DNA from: an uncultured Bacilli bacterium | Lineage (GTDB): Bacteria; Bacillota_I; Bacilli_A; RF39; UBA660 | Assembly (NCBI GenBank): GCA_944358225.1 | Contig: CALVQP010000056.1 | Location: forward strand, 1 to 7,379 | Direction: 5' to 3' | DNA length: 7,379 bases | Part shown: positions 1 through 6,333 of the stretch, piece after piece | How the letters are laid out: every line of letters begins with the position of its first letter | Position numbering within the stretch: position 1 is the first letter of the stretch | The notes under the pieces: generated by a model | What the model was told of the DNA's origin: nothing | The model's input: the letters and a program-made list of their open reading frames with translations, nothing else | Database searches by the model: none | Translations under genes and position numbers: made by a program

Positions 1-104
1 ACCTCAGTGGAGTATTATATAACATCGAGACATTTTCGCAAGTTAACACTTAAGACATTATCACAAATTAAACATAGTTAGTCGATTACTATCCAAATTT
101 TTAG

Positions 105-133
105 TTGATTTATCCTTGAAACTATAATATAAT
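105..133 (+). promoter_or_regulatory. Probable sigma-A promoter for rpsO
   Basis: A -35-like TTGATT (105-110) and a consensus -10 TATAAT (128-133) are separated by exactly 17 bp, the optimal sigma-A spacing. Transcription would begin near 140, giving a leader of about 84 nt before the rpsO ATG. A second TATAAT (123-128) overlaps the first but has no well-spaced -35. This is the only good promoter seen upstream of the rpsO-pnp-rbfA-truB-lspA-rluD run, so it may drive the whole cluster. The assignment rests on sequence match and position only. Confidence 0.65.
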
Positions 134-139
134 TTATTG

Positions 140-217
140 GTAGTTATTTATTTCGTGGTTTAAACCATCTTCCGGATTTAGACTAGGATATAAATTTAAT
201 ATTTATAATAAGGAGGA
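140..217 (+). promoter_or_regulatory. rpsO 5' leader with possible anti-SD element (candidate S15 autoregulatory leader)
   Basis: The leader carries a perfect 12-bp palindrome TGGTTTAAACCA (156-167), followed directly by TCTTCC (168-173). That hexamer can pair with the Shine-Dalgarno GGAGGA (212-217) with one G-U wobble. Between them lies an all-A/T hairpin (189-195 with 201-207, loop 196-200). The consensus SD AGGAGG (211-216) sits 7 nt before the ATG at 224. Ribosomal protein S15 is known to repress its own mRNA through structured leaders in several bacteria, with unrelated folds in different phyla. Such a role here is inferred from position and pairing, not from a match to a known leader family. 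Confidence 0.4.
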
Positions 218-223
218 ACATAT

Positions 224-493
224 ATGGCTATAACAAAAGAAAAGAAAGCTGAACTTGTTAAAAAATTTGGTAAAGATGAAAAAGATAGTGGCAATAGTAA
301 AGTTCAAATCGCTATTCTTACTGAAGAAATTAATGAGTTAACAGAACATTTAAAAGTTCATATTCATGATTATCATTCTAAACGTGGTCTTCAAAAGAAA
401 GTTGGTAAACGTCGTAGTTTGCTTGACTATCTTAAAGAAAATGATGTTGTAGGATATCGTGAGTTAATTAAAGAGTTAAATATTAGAAAGTAG
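224..493 (+). CDS. rpsO: 30S ribosomal protein S15
   Basis: This is S15, a primary 16S rRNA-binding protein of the 30S platform. It binds the helix 20/21/22 junction, nucleates binding of S6/S18 and later forms an intersubunit bridge. The 89-residue product has exactly the usual family length. It shows the family's all-helical pattern, with the conserved LTEHLKVH stretch (about 38-45), the HSKRGL segment (about 51-56) and the basic GKRRSLLDYL block (about 61-70), which carry the rRNA-contacting residues. The start is fixed by AGGAGG 7 nt upstream and by the canonical MA(I/L)TKE N-terminus. The TAG stop lies inside the stem of a terminator-like hairpin. pnp follows 48 nt downstream, an arrangement shared with E. 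coli and B. subtilis. Confidence 0.98.
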   Translation: MAITKEKKAELVKKFGKDEKDSGNSKVQIAILTEEINELTEHLKVHIHDYHSKRGLQKKVGKRRSLLDYLKENDVVGYRELIKELNIRK

Positions 494-522
494 GCACCTT
501 ATTTTTCAGTGCCTATTTTTTT
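491..522 (+). terminator. Intrinsic terminator/attenuator between rpsO and pnp
   Basis: A perfect 7-bp stem (TAGGCAC 491-497 with GTGCCTA 509-515) encloses an 11-nt loop and is followed by seven Ts (516-522). The rpsO TAG stop forms the first three bases of the stem, so ribosomes terminating on rpsO would cover its 5' arm. The pnp SD begins 8 nt after the T tract and no convincing pnp promoter is visible in between. Partial read-through is therefore likely, giving more S15 than PNPase transcript. An rpsO-proximal terminator before pnp is also known in E. coli. Confidence 0.8.
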
Positions 523-541
523 AAGAATATGGAGAAGAAGT

Positions 542-2701
542 ATGAAAAAAACATTTGAATTAAATTTTTTAGGAAAAAAGATCACTGTTGAAACAGGAGA
601 ACTGGCAAAACAAGCTAACGGAAGCGTTTTAATACGCTATGAAGATACCGTGATTTTGACTGCTGCTGTAATGGGAAAAAATGCTGTGACTCAAGATTTT
701 TTTCCACTAACCGTTGTTTATAATGAAAAACTATATTCAGTTGGTAAAATTCCGGGCGGATTTATTAAAAGAGAAGGACGACCTAGTGAAAATGCCACTT
801 TAGCCGCACGCCTTATTGATCGCTCTATCAGACCAATGTTTGATGAAAATTTTCGTAATGAAGTTCAAGTTATTAATACGGTATTATCAGTAAATCAAGA
901 TTACTCGCCGGAAATGGCAGCTTTGTTAGGTTCTTCTTTAGCTTTAGGAATTTCTAATATTCCTTTTGATGGGCCTGTTGCCGGAGTTATTGTTGGAAAA
1001 ATAGGCAAAGAATTTATTATTAATCCTAGTAGTGAGCAAAGTGAAAAAAGTGAACTTCTTTTAACTGTTGCTGGTACTAAAGAGGCAATTTGTATGGTTG
1101 AGGCCGGAGCAAAAGAAGTAAGTGAAAAAGTTATGCTTGATGCTTTAATGTTTGGGCACGAACATATAAAAATCTTATGTGATTTTCAAGAAGAAATTAT
1201 TAAAGAAATAGGTAAAGAAAAAGTAGAAGTAGAACTTGCTAAAATTGATGAAGAACTGGAAAAAAGCGTTCAAGAATACGCAAGAGAAAGTATGTTAGCA
1301 GCTATCAAGGAAAAAGATAAACTTCTACGTATTGAAAAAGTAGAGAAAGTAAAAGAACAAGCTATTGAAAATTTTACGGAAGTATATAGCGACAAAGACG
1401 ATCGCGATGAATGGTTAAAACAAGTTAGTAAAGTTCTTGATAAAATTGAATCTGATGAAGTAAGAAGACTTATCACAGAAGAAAAGATTCGTCCTGATGG
1501 TCGTAAACTTGATGAAATTAGACCTTTAGATGCTCAAATAGATTTATTGCCAAGAACTCATGGAAGTGCCTTATTTACTCGAGGCCAAACGCAAGCTTTA
1601 GCTACTACTACTTTAGGAGCCATCGGTGAACATCAAATTTTAGATGGCTTAGGCTTAGAAGATTCCAAAAGATTTATGTTACATTATAATTTTCCTTCTT
1701 TTAGTGTCGGAGAAGTAGGAAGATATGGAGCACCAGGTCGAAGAGAAATTGGTCATGGAGCTTTAGGGGAAAGAGCTTTGGCTCAAGTAATTCCTAGTGA
1801 AGAAGAATTTCCGTATACTATTCGCGTAGTTAGTGAAATTTTGGAAAGTAACGGCTCATCATCTCAAGCCACAATCTGTGCAGGTTGCCTTTCATTAATG
1901 GCCGCTGGTGTACCAATAAAAGCCCCTGTTGCTGGAATAGCCATGGGTCTAATATCAGATGGTAAAAATCATACAATTTTAACCGATATTCAAGGACTTG
2001 AAGATCACATGGGAGATATGGATTTTAAAGTGGCTGGAACAACTAAAGGAATTACGGCCTTACAAATGGATATTAAGATCAAAGGAGTCACTAAGTCCAT
2101 TTTAAAAGAAGCCTTAGCTCAAGCTAAAAAAGCCCGTTTACAAATATTAGATGTTATGCAAAATTGTATAAGTGAGCCTAAAAAAGAACTTAGCCCACAT
2201 GCTCCTAAAATTGCCACTTTCAATATTAATCCTGAAAAAATTAAAGATGTTATTGGCCGTGGTGGCGAAATGATTACCAAAATTATTTTAGAAGCTAGTA
2301 ACGTTAAAACTGTTAATGATAAAGATGCTGTTAAAGTTGACTTAGAAGATGACGGTCGTGTTATCATATACCACTCAGACATCGATATTATTAATAAAAC
2401 TAAAGAGATGATTGAATCTGTAGTCAAAGAGGTTGAAATAGGTGCTATTTACGAAGGTAAAGTAGTTAAAGTTGAAGATTTTGGCTGCTTTGTAGAACTG
2501 TGGGCGGGCTGTGAAGGATTAGTTCATGTTTCTAAATTAGATATCATGCGTATTGATAAACCAAGTGATGTTGTTAAAGTAGGGGATATTATTAAAGTTA
2601 AAGCTTTAGGCTTTGATAATCGTGGACGTTTAAATCTTTCTCGTAAAGATACAATGCCAATTCCTGCTAAAGAAGCATTAAAAAAGAAAAAAGAAAAATA
2701 A
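542..2701 (+). CDS. pnp: Polynucleotide phosphorylase (PNPase)
   Basis: This is 3'-5' phosphorolytic exoribonuclease and polymerase, a trimeric enzyme that releases nucleoside diphosphates in mRNA and sRNA decay. The 719-residue product (usual range about 700-720) shows, in order, a first RNase PH domain (about 1-145, with FFPLTV, GGFIKREGRPSE and LIDRSIRP motifs), the helical linker domain, a second RNase PH domain (about 310-540), a KH domain (GRGG at 572-575), an S1 domain (about 634-702) and a short Lys-rich tail. The catalytic set D488, D494 and K496 in EDHMGDMDFK matches E. coli D486, D492 and K494. I chose ATG 542 over an in-frame GTG at 509. ATG 542 has GGAG 7 nt upstream and the right N-terminus, while GTG 509 lies inside the terminator stem. 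Oddities are about 10 extra residues in the KH domain and Ala at 454 in the usual LMDAGVPI motif. Confidence 0.97.
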   Translation: MKKTFELNFLGKKITVETGELAKQANGSVLIRYEDTVILTAAVMGKNAVTQDFFPLTVVYNEKLYSVGKIPGGFIKREGRPSENATLAARLIDRSIRPMFDENFRNEVQVINTVLSVNQDYSPEMAALLGSSLALGISNIPFDGPVAGVIVGKIGKEFIINPSSEQSEKSELLLTVAGTKEAICMVEAGAKEVSEKVMLDALMFGHEHIKILCDFQEEIIKEIGKEKVEVELAKIDEELEKSVQEYARESMLAAIKEKDKLLRIEKVEKVKEQAIENFTEVYSDKDDRDEWLKQVSKVLDKIESDEVRRLITEEKIRPDGRKLDEIRPLDAQIDLLPRTHGSALFTRGQTQALATTTLGAIGEHQILDGLGLEDSKRFMLHYNFPSFSVGEVGRYGAPGRREIGHGALGERALAQVIPSEEEFPYTIRVVSEILESNGSSSQATICAGCLSLMAAGVPIKAPVAGIAMGLISDGKNHTILTDIQGLEDHMGDMDFKVAGTTKGITALQMDIKIKGVTKSILKEALAQAKKARLQILDVMQNCISEPKKELSPHAPKIATFNINPEKIKDVIGRGGEMITKIILEASNVKTVNDKDAVKVDLEDDGRVIIYHSDIDIINKTKEMIESVVKEVEIGAIYEGKVVKVEDFGCFVELWAGCEGLVHVSKLDIMRIDKPSDVVKVGDIIKVKALGFDNRGRLNLSRKDTMPIPAKEALKKKKEK

Positions 2702-2718
2702 TAACTAGAGGTGATAAA

Positions 2719-3069
2719 ATGACAAGTATCAAAATAAAAAGAATAGCATCTTTAATTGCCAAAGAAGTTAGCAATATTATTAGTTTTGAGTCTCAAGATT
2801 ATAACTTTAAAACAGTTACTATCACGGGAGCAGAGGTAACAAATGATTTAAGCTATGCCACTATTTATTTTACAGTAGTTGATGAAGAAAACAAAGAAAG
2901 CATTTTAAAAGAATTAAACGAAGCTAATAGTTTTTTTCGTAAAGAACTATCGAGCCGTATCGAAATTCGTCATACACCTAAAATATCTTTTAAATATGAT
3001 GATTCTATTAACTATGGTAATAATATTGAAAATATAATCAAAAAAATTCATGATCAAAAAAAGCTTTAA
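2719..3069 (+). CDS. rbfA: Ribosome-binding factor A
   Basis: RbfA is a small KH-like protein that binds immature 30S subunits and assists late 16S rRNA 5'-end maturation, with a known role in cold adaptation. The 116-residue product has the usual length. It carries the diagnostic C-terminal signature, here IRHTPKISFKYDDSINYG (about 82-99), equivalent to the typical RxTPxLxFxYDDSxxYG. The helix kink usually written A-x-G reads A69-N70-S71, a mild departure. The start is supported by GAGGTG (2708-2713) 5 nt upstream. The gene begins 17 nt after the pnp stop and is probably cotranscribed with it. In Bacillus rbfA sits just before truB, as it does here, but normally after infB and ylxP, which are absent from this window. 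Confidence 0.95.
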   Translation: MTSIKIKRIASLIAKEVSNIISFESQDYNFKTVTITGAEVTNDLSYATIYFTVVDEENKESILKELNEANSFFRKELSSRIEIRHTPKISFKYDDSINYGNNIENIIKKIHDQKKL

Positions 3070-3082
3070 AAAAGCTTTTTTT
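3056..3082 (+). terminator. Perfect A/U-rich hairpin at the rbfA stop, weak terminator or attenuator
   Basis: A perfect 12-bp inverted repeat (3056-3067 with 3071-3082) has only a 3-nt AAA loop. The arms are seven As, GC and three Ts, answered by three As, GC and seven Ts. The T tract is thus the distal arm of the stem, as in A-tract/T-tract bidirectional terminators. Only two G-C pairs stabilise it. The rbfA TAA stop (3067-3069) lies at the loop. truB follows 32 nt after the rbfA stop with only a modest SD (AGGG, 3093-3096), so some read-through must supply truB unless an unseen promoter exists. Confidence 0.45.
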
Positions 3083-3101
3083 CAAAGATAGTAGGGATAT
3101 T

Positions 3102-3959
3102 ATGAACAAAGTACTTTTATTAAATAAATCATCAGGAATTACTAGTAGGGAAGCTATTAATAAATTAACTAAAATATTTCATACCAAAAAAATTGGGCAT
3201 ACAGGAACTTTAGATCCTTTAGCTACTGGAGTTTTAGTTGTATGTATTAATGAAGCAACAAAGCTTTGTGAGCTTCTTACTCAAGAAACTAAAGAATATA
3301 TAGCTACCATAAAATTAGGCATCAGTACAGATACTTTAGATATAACGGGAAATATTCAAAAACAAGAAAAAATCAAAAAATATTCGCCAGTTGAAATTCA
3401 AAGGGTTCTAGATTCCTTTTTACAAACTTACAAACAAGAAGTTCCTCTTTATTCAGCAGTTAGAATAAATGGCAAAAAACTATATGAATATGCGCGTCAA
3501 AACATCCCTGTTAAGCTACCTCGAAGAGAGGTTAGTATTTATGATATAAAACTTTTAGATTATACAGATGATTTAATTAAATTTCAAGTTAAAGTATCTA
3601 AAGGAACCTATATTCGTTCTTTAATAAAAGATATTTGCACCAAACTAAATACTATTGGTTGTATGCAAGAATTAATAAGAACTAAACAAGGCATTTTTGA
3701 TTTAAAAAATTCTTATACTATAGAAAACATTATCGATGGTAATTATGAATTACTTAGTATTGAAGATGTTTTAAAAAACTTTCCTAAGAAAAATCTTAGT
3801 TTTGAAGAATATCAAAAAGTGAAAAATGGCGCTATATTACCTAATGATTTAAATCATGATAAAACAGCCTTTGTTTATAAAGGAAAAATAATAGCTATAT
3901 ACCAAATATATCCAAAAGATCCGACCAAAATAAAACCGTATCGTATGTTTAATAATTAA
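3102..3959 (+). CDS. truB: tRNA pseudouridine(55) synthase
   Basis: TruB converts U55 of the T-psi-C loop of elongator tRNAs to pseudouridine and also acts as a tRNA chaperone. The 285-residue product contains the TruB catalytic motif GHTGTLDPLATG, with the nucleophilic Asp at residue 38. It also has the YSAVRINGKKLYEYAR region and the KGTYIRSL motif (167-174). The C-terminal 60 residues (FPKKNLSFEEYQK onward, ending KPYRMFNN) look like the reduced PUA-like tail seen in short Firmicutes TruB proteins. The start has AGGG 5 nt upstream, and its MNKVLLLNKSSGITS N-terminus matches the family. lspA follows after 13 nt. In B. subtilis the next gene is ribC (ribF), which is missing here. Confidence 0.96.
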   Translation: MNKVLLLNKSSGITSREAINKLTKIFHTKKIGHTGTLDPLATGVLVVCINEATKLCELLTQETKEYIATIKLGISTDTLDITGNIQKQEKIKKYSPVEIQRVLDSFLQTYKQEVPLYSAVRINGKKLYEYARQNIPVKLPRREVSIYDIKLLDYTDDLIKFQVKVSKGTYIRSLIKDICTKLNTIGCMQELIRTKQGIFDLKNSYTIENIIDGNYELLSIEDVLKNFPKKNLSFEEYQKVKNGAILPNDLNHDKTAFVYKGKIIAIYQIYPKDPTKIKPYRMFNN

Positions 3960-3972
3960 GAAAGGAATTAAT

Positions 3973-4464
3973 ATGACTAAAAAAATTCTTTTAATAGCTA
4001 CTTTAGTTTTTACTTTAGATCAAATAAGTAAAGCTGTTATAAATATTACAATGTCCGTAGGTACAAGTATTTGTGTTATTCCGGATTTTTTTTACTTAAC
4101 CTATTACCAAAATAGTGGAGCTGCCTGGGGAATTTTAAAGTCCAAGCAATTATTTTTAAGTATTATATCAATAATTATGTTAATAATTATCTATCATTAT
4201 ATGTATAGTTTTAAACGAAATAAACGCAATACTCTAGCTTTTGGTCTTTTAATTGGGGGAATTTTGGGTAACTTATTAGATCGGTTAATATTTGGCTATG
4301 TTAAAGATTTTTTGCATTTTTATATTTTTGACTATAGTTTTCCTATCTTTAATATCAGCGATATTGCTATTGTGATAGGTATATTCTTAATAATAATAGC
4401 CGTTTTAAAAGGAGAAGAAGTAAATGGAAGAAATAAAAGTAACAAAAGAAGAACGTCTGGATAA
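3973..4464 (+). CDS. lspA: Lipoprotein signal peptidase (signal peptidase II)
   Basis: LspA is the membrane aspartyl protease that removes the signal peptide from diacylglyceryl-modified prolipoproteins. The 163-residue product has about four hydrophobic segments (roughly 4-24, 60-80, 86-106 and 123-146). It carries the family motifs: DQISK (D16), NSGAAWG (47-53), GNLLDR with catalytic D103, and FNISD with catalytic D130. AAAGGAA (3961-3967) lies 5 nt before the ATG. The last 13 residues form a basic tail encoded inside the start of the next gene: the two reading frames overlap by 41 nt (4424-4464). The lspA-rluD pairing matches lspA-ylyB of B. subtilis and suggests coupled translation. Confidence 0.96.
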   Translation: MTKKILLIATLVFTLDQISKAVINITMSVGTSICVIPDFFYLTYYQNSGAAWGILKSKQLFLSIISIIMLIIIYHYMYSFKRNKRNTLAFGLLIGGILGNLLDRLIFGYVKDFLHFYIFDYSFPIFNISDIAIVIGIFLIIIAVLKGEEVNGRNKSNKRRTSG

Positions 4465-5311
4465 ATATTTAACAACCCAGCTTTCAGAAAGTAGAGCTAC
4501 TATTAATAAAATGATCGAAAATGGATTTGTTTTAGTAAATAACAAAGAGGCTAAGCCAAGCAAAAAACTTAAAACAAGTGATATTATTACTATCAAAGAG
4601 GGTTATAAATCTGAAGAAAACTTAACAGCTACATTTATGCCTTTAAATATTGTTTTTGAAAATGATAATGTCATACTAATCAATAAACCTGCTAATTTAA
4701 CTGTTCATCCCGGAAGTGGGAATAAAAATAATACTTTGGTAAATGGTTTACTTTACTATACTAATAATTTAAGTGACTTAAGCGGGGAAGAGCGTCCGGG
4801 AATTGTCCATCGCATTGACAAAGATACGACTGGCTTAATTTTAGTTGCTAAAAATAATAAAGCACACCGCATTTTAGCTGATGATTTTAAAAATAAAAAA
4901 GTTAAAAGAGAATATATAGCATTATTAGATGGCGTATTTCCTCATAATAAAGCCACTATAGATGCTCCAATTGGTCGTGATGAACAAAATCGTAAACAAA
5001 TGACAGTTACTAAAGACAATTCCAAACCAGCCGTAACTCATTTAGAAGTGCTAAAACGCTATAAAGAACATACATTAGTTAAATTAGTCTTAGAAACAGG
5101 ACGTACCCATCAAATTAGAGTCCATATGAAATATATTGGCTTCCCAGTTCATAATGATCCAGTTTACAACAAAAAAAATAGTACTTCTTTTGGACAATTT
5201 TTACATTCAGCGTCAATAACATTTAAAGAACCCATAACTCATGAAACTCTGCACTTTGATTGCCCTCTTCCTCAAGAGTTTCAAGACTTTTTAAATAAAT
5301 TAGAGTCCTAA
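4424..5311 (+). CDS. rluD: RluD-family 23S rRNA pseudouridine synthase (YlyB-like)
   Basis: This RluA/RluD-family pseudouridine synthase most likely modifies 23S rRNA (helix 69 if it is a true RluD orthologue). The 295-residue product begins with an S4 RNA-binding domain (about 11-57, ERLDKYL onward). The catalytic domain follows, with the signature RPGIVHRIDKDTTGL (catalytic Asp132) and the GRTHQIRVHM motif (226-235). The ATG at 4424 is chosen because AAAGGAG (4408-4414) lies 9 nt upstream and the S4 domain starts at residue 6-11; the next Met is inside that domain. It overlaps the end of lspA by 41 nt. It is the last gene of the housekeeping cluster. Family membership is certain. The exact target site cannot be read from sequence, and B. 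subtilis YlyB is the closest syntenic equivalent. Confidence 0.92.
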   Translation: MEEIKVTKEERLDKYLTTQLSESRATINKMIENGFVLVNNKEAKPSKKLKTSDIITIKEGYKSEENLTATFMPLNIVFENDNVILINKPANLTVHPGSGNKNNTLVNGLLYYTNNLSDLSGEERPGIVHRIDKDTTGLILVAKNNKAHRILADDFKNKKVKREYIALLDGVFPHNKATIDAPIGRDEQNRKQMTVTKDNSKPAVTHLEVLKRYKEHTLVKLVLETGRTHQIRVHMKYIGFPVHNDPVYNKKNSTSFGQFLHSASITFKEPITHETLHFDCPLPQEFQDFLNKLES

Positions 5312-5324
5312 ATAAAAAAAGATT

Positions 5325-5359
5325 AAGAAAATAAAAAATGTTAAGTATTTTATTTTCTT
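5325..5359 (+). repeat. AT-rich inverted repeat after rluD
   Basis: The sequence AAGAAAATAAAA (5325-5336) is perfectly complementary to TTTTATTTTCTT (5348-5359), giving a 12-bp stem around an 11-nt loop. Only one pair is G-C and no T tract follows, so it is at best a weak terminator on the + strand. It sits 14 nt after the rluD stop and just ahead of the promoter for the next gene, where an end to the cluster transcript is expected. It could also protect the mRNA 3' end. Confidence 0.35.
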
Positions 5360-5369
5360 GAAATTTAGA

Positions 5370-5398
5370 TTGAATATATACAGATAATTTGTTATAAT
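5370..5398 (+). promoter_or_regulatory. Strong sigma-A promoter (extended -10) for the 5425 gene
   Basis: TTGAAT (5370-5375) and consensus TATAAT (5393-5398) are 17 bp apart, and TGT directly before the -10 forms an extended -10 element. Transcription would start near 5405, giving a leader of only about 20 nt that contains the GAGGG ribosome binding site (5414-5418). This is the best promoter match in the window. It implies that the downstream gene is expressed independently of the ribosomal cluster. Confidence 0.75.
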
Positions 5399-5424
5399 TT
5401 TACTTAGAATAGCGAGGGATAAAC

Positions 5425-6333
5425 ATGCCTGATAAAATAAAAATAAATCAGAATGGTCAAATGTTGGAAGTAAATTTATTAACAGCTTTTAAATCTGGAG
5501 ATTTTAACCGTAGTTATGCTATTTATACTACTGGTAAAAAAAATGCCAATGGTTTAAATATAGCTACTTTAGATCAGCTTGTTGAAGAAAATTTAGGCTA
5601 CACATTAAAATCGATGGAAACTGAAGAGGAATACGCCAGAGTTAAAGATATTTTGCGTGATATGGCTGCTAATCCAAATAAAGATGGTTTTAATTATACT
5701 TTTTATCCATTAGATTTAAGTAAAAATTTCAACATTGAGCACAATATGAATCCACGTGAAATCGCTTTAACACCAGATATCGAAATGAAAATAGTAGCTA
5801 GTTACGATGCGGGTAAAAAAGCTTTACAAAATACTACGACACCTGTGGAATCTTTAAGTGCTTCAGTGACTTCTCAAAATCCAACTACTGAGGTTATGGG
5901 GGTTCCATTTGAACGACCTAATTTAGAGGAACCGACTATAGCTCCCTTTAGTCAACCAACCGTTAATACTGCAATAGACGCGCAGCCTGCAGAGACTGTT
6001 CCACCAATAAGTATTGAACCAACTATAGCTCAGGAAGTTCCTATACCAGAAACACCGGTTTCTAGTTCTCAAACTAATACAGATGAAATATATAGTCAAA
6101 TTGCTCAATTATTAACTAAGCTAGATATAACAGCTGAGGCTCAAGAAACAATTATTTATGAAATTAAAGCAACTGTTGGAAAGGATAAAATAGCTCAAAA
6201 AACCGAAGCTCAAATTAAAGAACTTTTAAATACAGCCAAAATGGTAAGTAATGTTGCTCTTGCTAGCAATAGAACTATAGAAGAACCTGGTCAAGCAAGA
6301 GTTTACCAAAATTCAAATATTCATGTGGCATAG
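5425..6333 (+). CDS. Uncharacterised protein with DUF1292/YrzB-like N-terminus and Pro/Thr-rich linker
   Basis: I do not recognise this 302-residue protein as a whole. Residues 1-81 follow the DUF1292 (YrzB-like) pattern: a hydrophilic start, then an L-x-x-F segment, a YAIYTTG strand and the closing METEEEYARVKDILRDM helix (64-80). That match is by eye. Residues about 131-218 are rich in Pro, Thr, Glu, Ser and Gln and look disordered, with EPTIA occurring twice (169-173 and 198-202). Residues about 220-280 are predicted by eye to be helical (DEIYSQIAQLLTKL onward), perhaps coiled coil or oligomerising. There is no signal peptide, membrane segment or Cys, so it is probably cytoplasmic. GAGGG (5414-5418) lies 6 nt before the ATG. 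Its own promoter and terminator make it a single-gene unit. No function is assigned. Confidence 0.85.
   Translation: MPDKIKINQNGQMLEVNLLTAFKSGDFNRSYAIYTTGKKNANGLNIATLDQLVEENLGYTLKSMETEEEYARVKDILRDMAANPNKDGFNYTFYPLDLSKNFNIEHNMNPREIALTPDIEMKIVASYDAGKKALQNTTTPVESLSASVTSQNPTTEVMGVPFERPNLEEPTIAPFSQPTVNTAIDAQPAETVPPISIEPTIAQEVPIPETPVSSSQTNTDEIYSQIAQLLTKLDITAEAQETIIYEIKATVGKDKIAQKTEAQIKELLNTAKMVSNVALASNRTIEEPGQARVYQNSNIHVA
5929..6031 (+). repeat. In-frame 16-bp direct repeat pair in the linker
   Basis: GAACCGACTATAGCTC (5929-5944) and GAACCAACTATAGCTC (6016-6031) differ at one base, lie 87 bp (29 codons) apart and encode EPTIA in the same frame. They sit in the Pro/Thr-rich linker of the 5425-6333 protein. 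A short internal duplication or slippage-type expansion would explain them; chance in low-complexity coding sequence cannot be excluded. Confidence 0.5.

Noticed and set aside
14..41. Divergent minus-strand promoter (TTGCGA at 36-41, TATAAT at 14-19, 16-bp spacing)
   Set aside because: The -35 is only a partial match and no minus-strand gene can be seen before the window edge, so it may be a chance match in AT-rich DNA.
423..455. Internal pnp promoter in rpsO (TTGACT at 423-428 with TAGGAT at 450-455)
   Set aside because: The spacing is 21 bp and the -10 is poor, so it is not a credible sigma-A promoter.
509..541. Upstream in-frame GTG as the pnp start (11 extra residues)
   Set aside because: The GTG is part of the terminator stem, has no SD, and the extra residues are not part of the PNPase family; ATG 542 has a good SD.
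1270..1476. Minus-strand open frame of 68 codons inside pnp
   Set aside because: It lies wholly within the conserved PNPase coding sequence, its Ser/Leu-rich product reads as the antisense of Lys/Glu-rich codons, and no SD or promoter supports it.
2119..2427. Minus-strand open frame of 102 codons opposite the PNPase KH region
   Set aside because: It is antisense to an essential conserved domain, resembles no family I know, and has a composition typical of a shadow frame.
4405..4596. Minus-strand hydrophobic open frame of 63 codons across the lspA-rluD overlap
   Set aside because: The hydrophobicity comes from reading Lys/Glu codons in reverse; the + strand carries two well-supported genes here.
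5923..6108. Minus-strand open frame of 61 codons opposite the Pro/Thr-rich linker
   Set aside because: There is no homology or ribosome binding site, and the sense-strand gene has its own promoter, SD and terminator.
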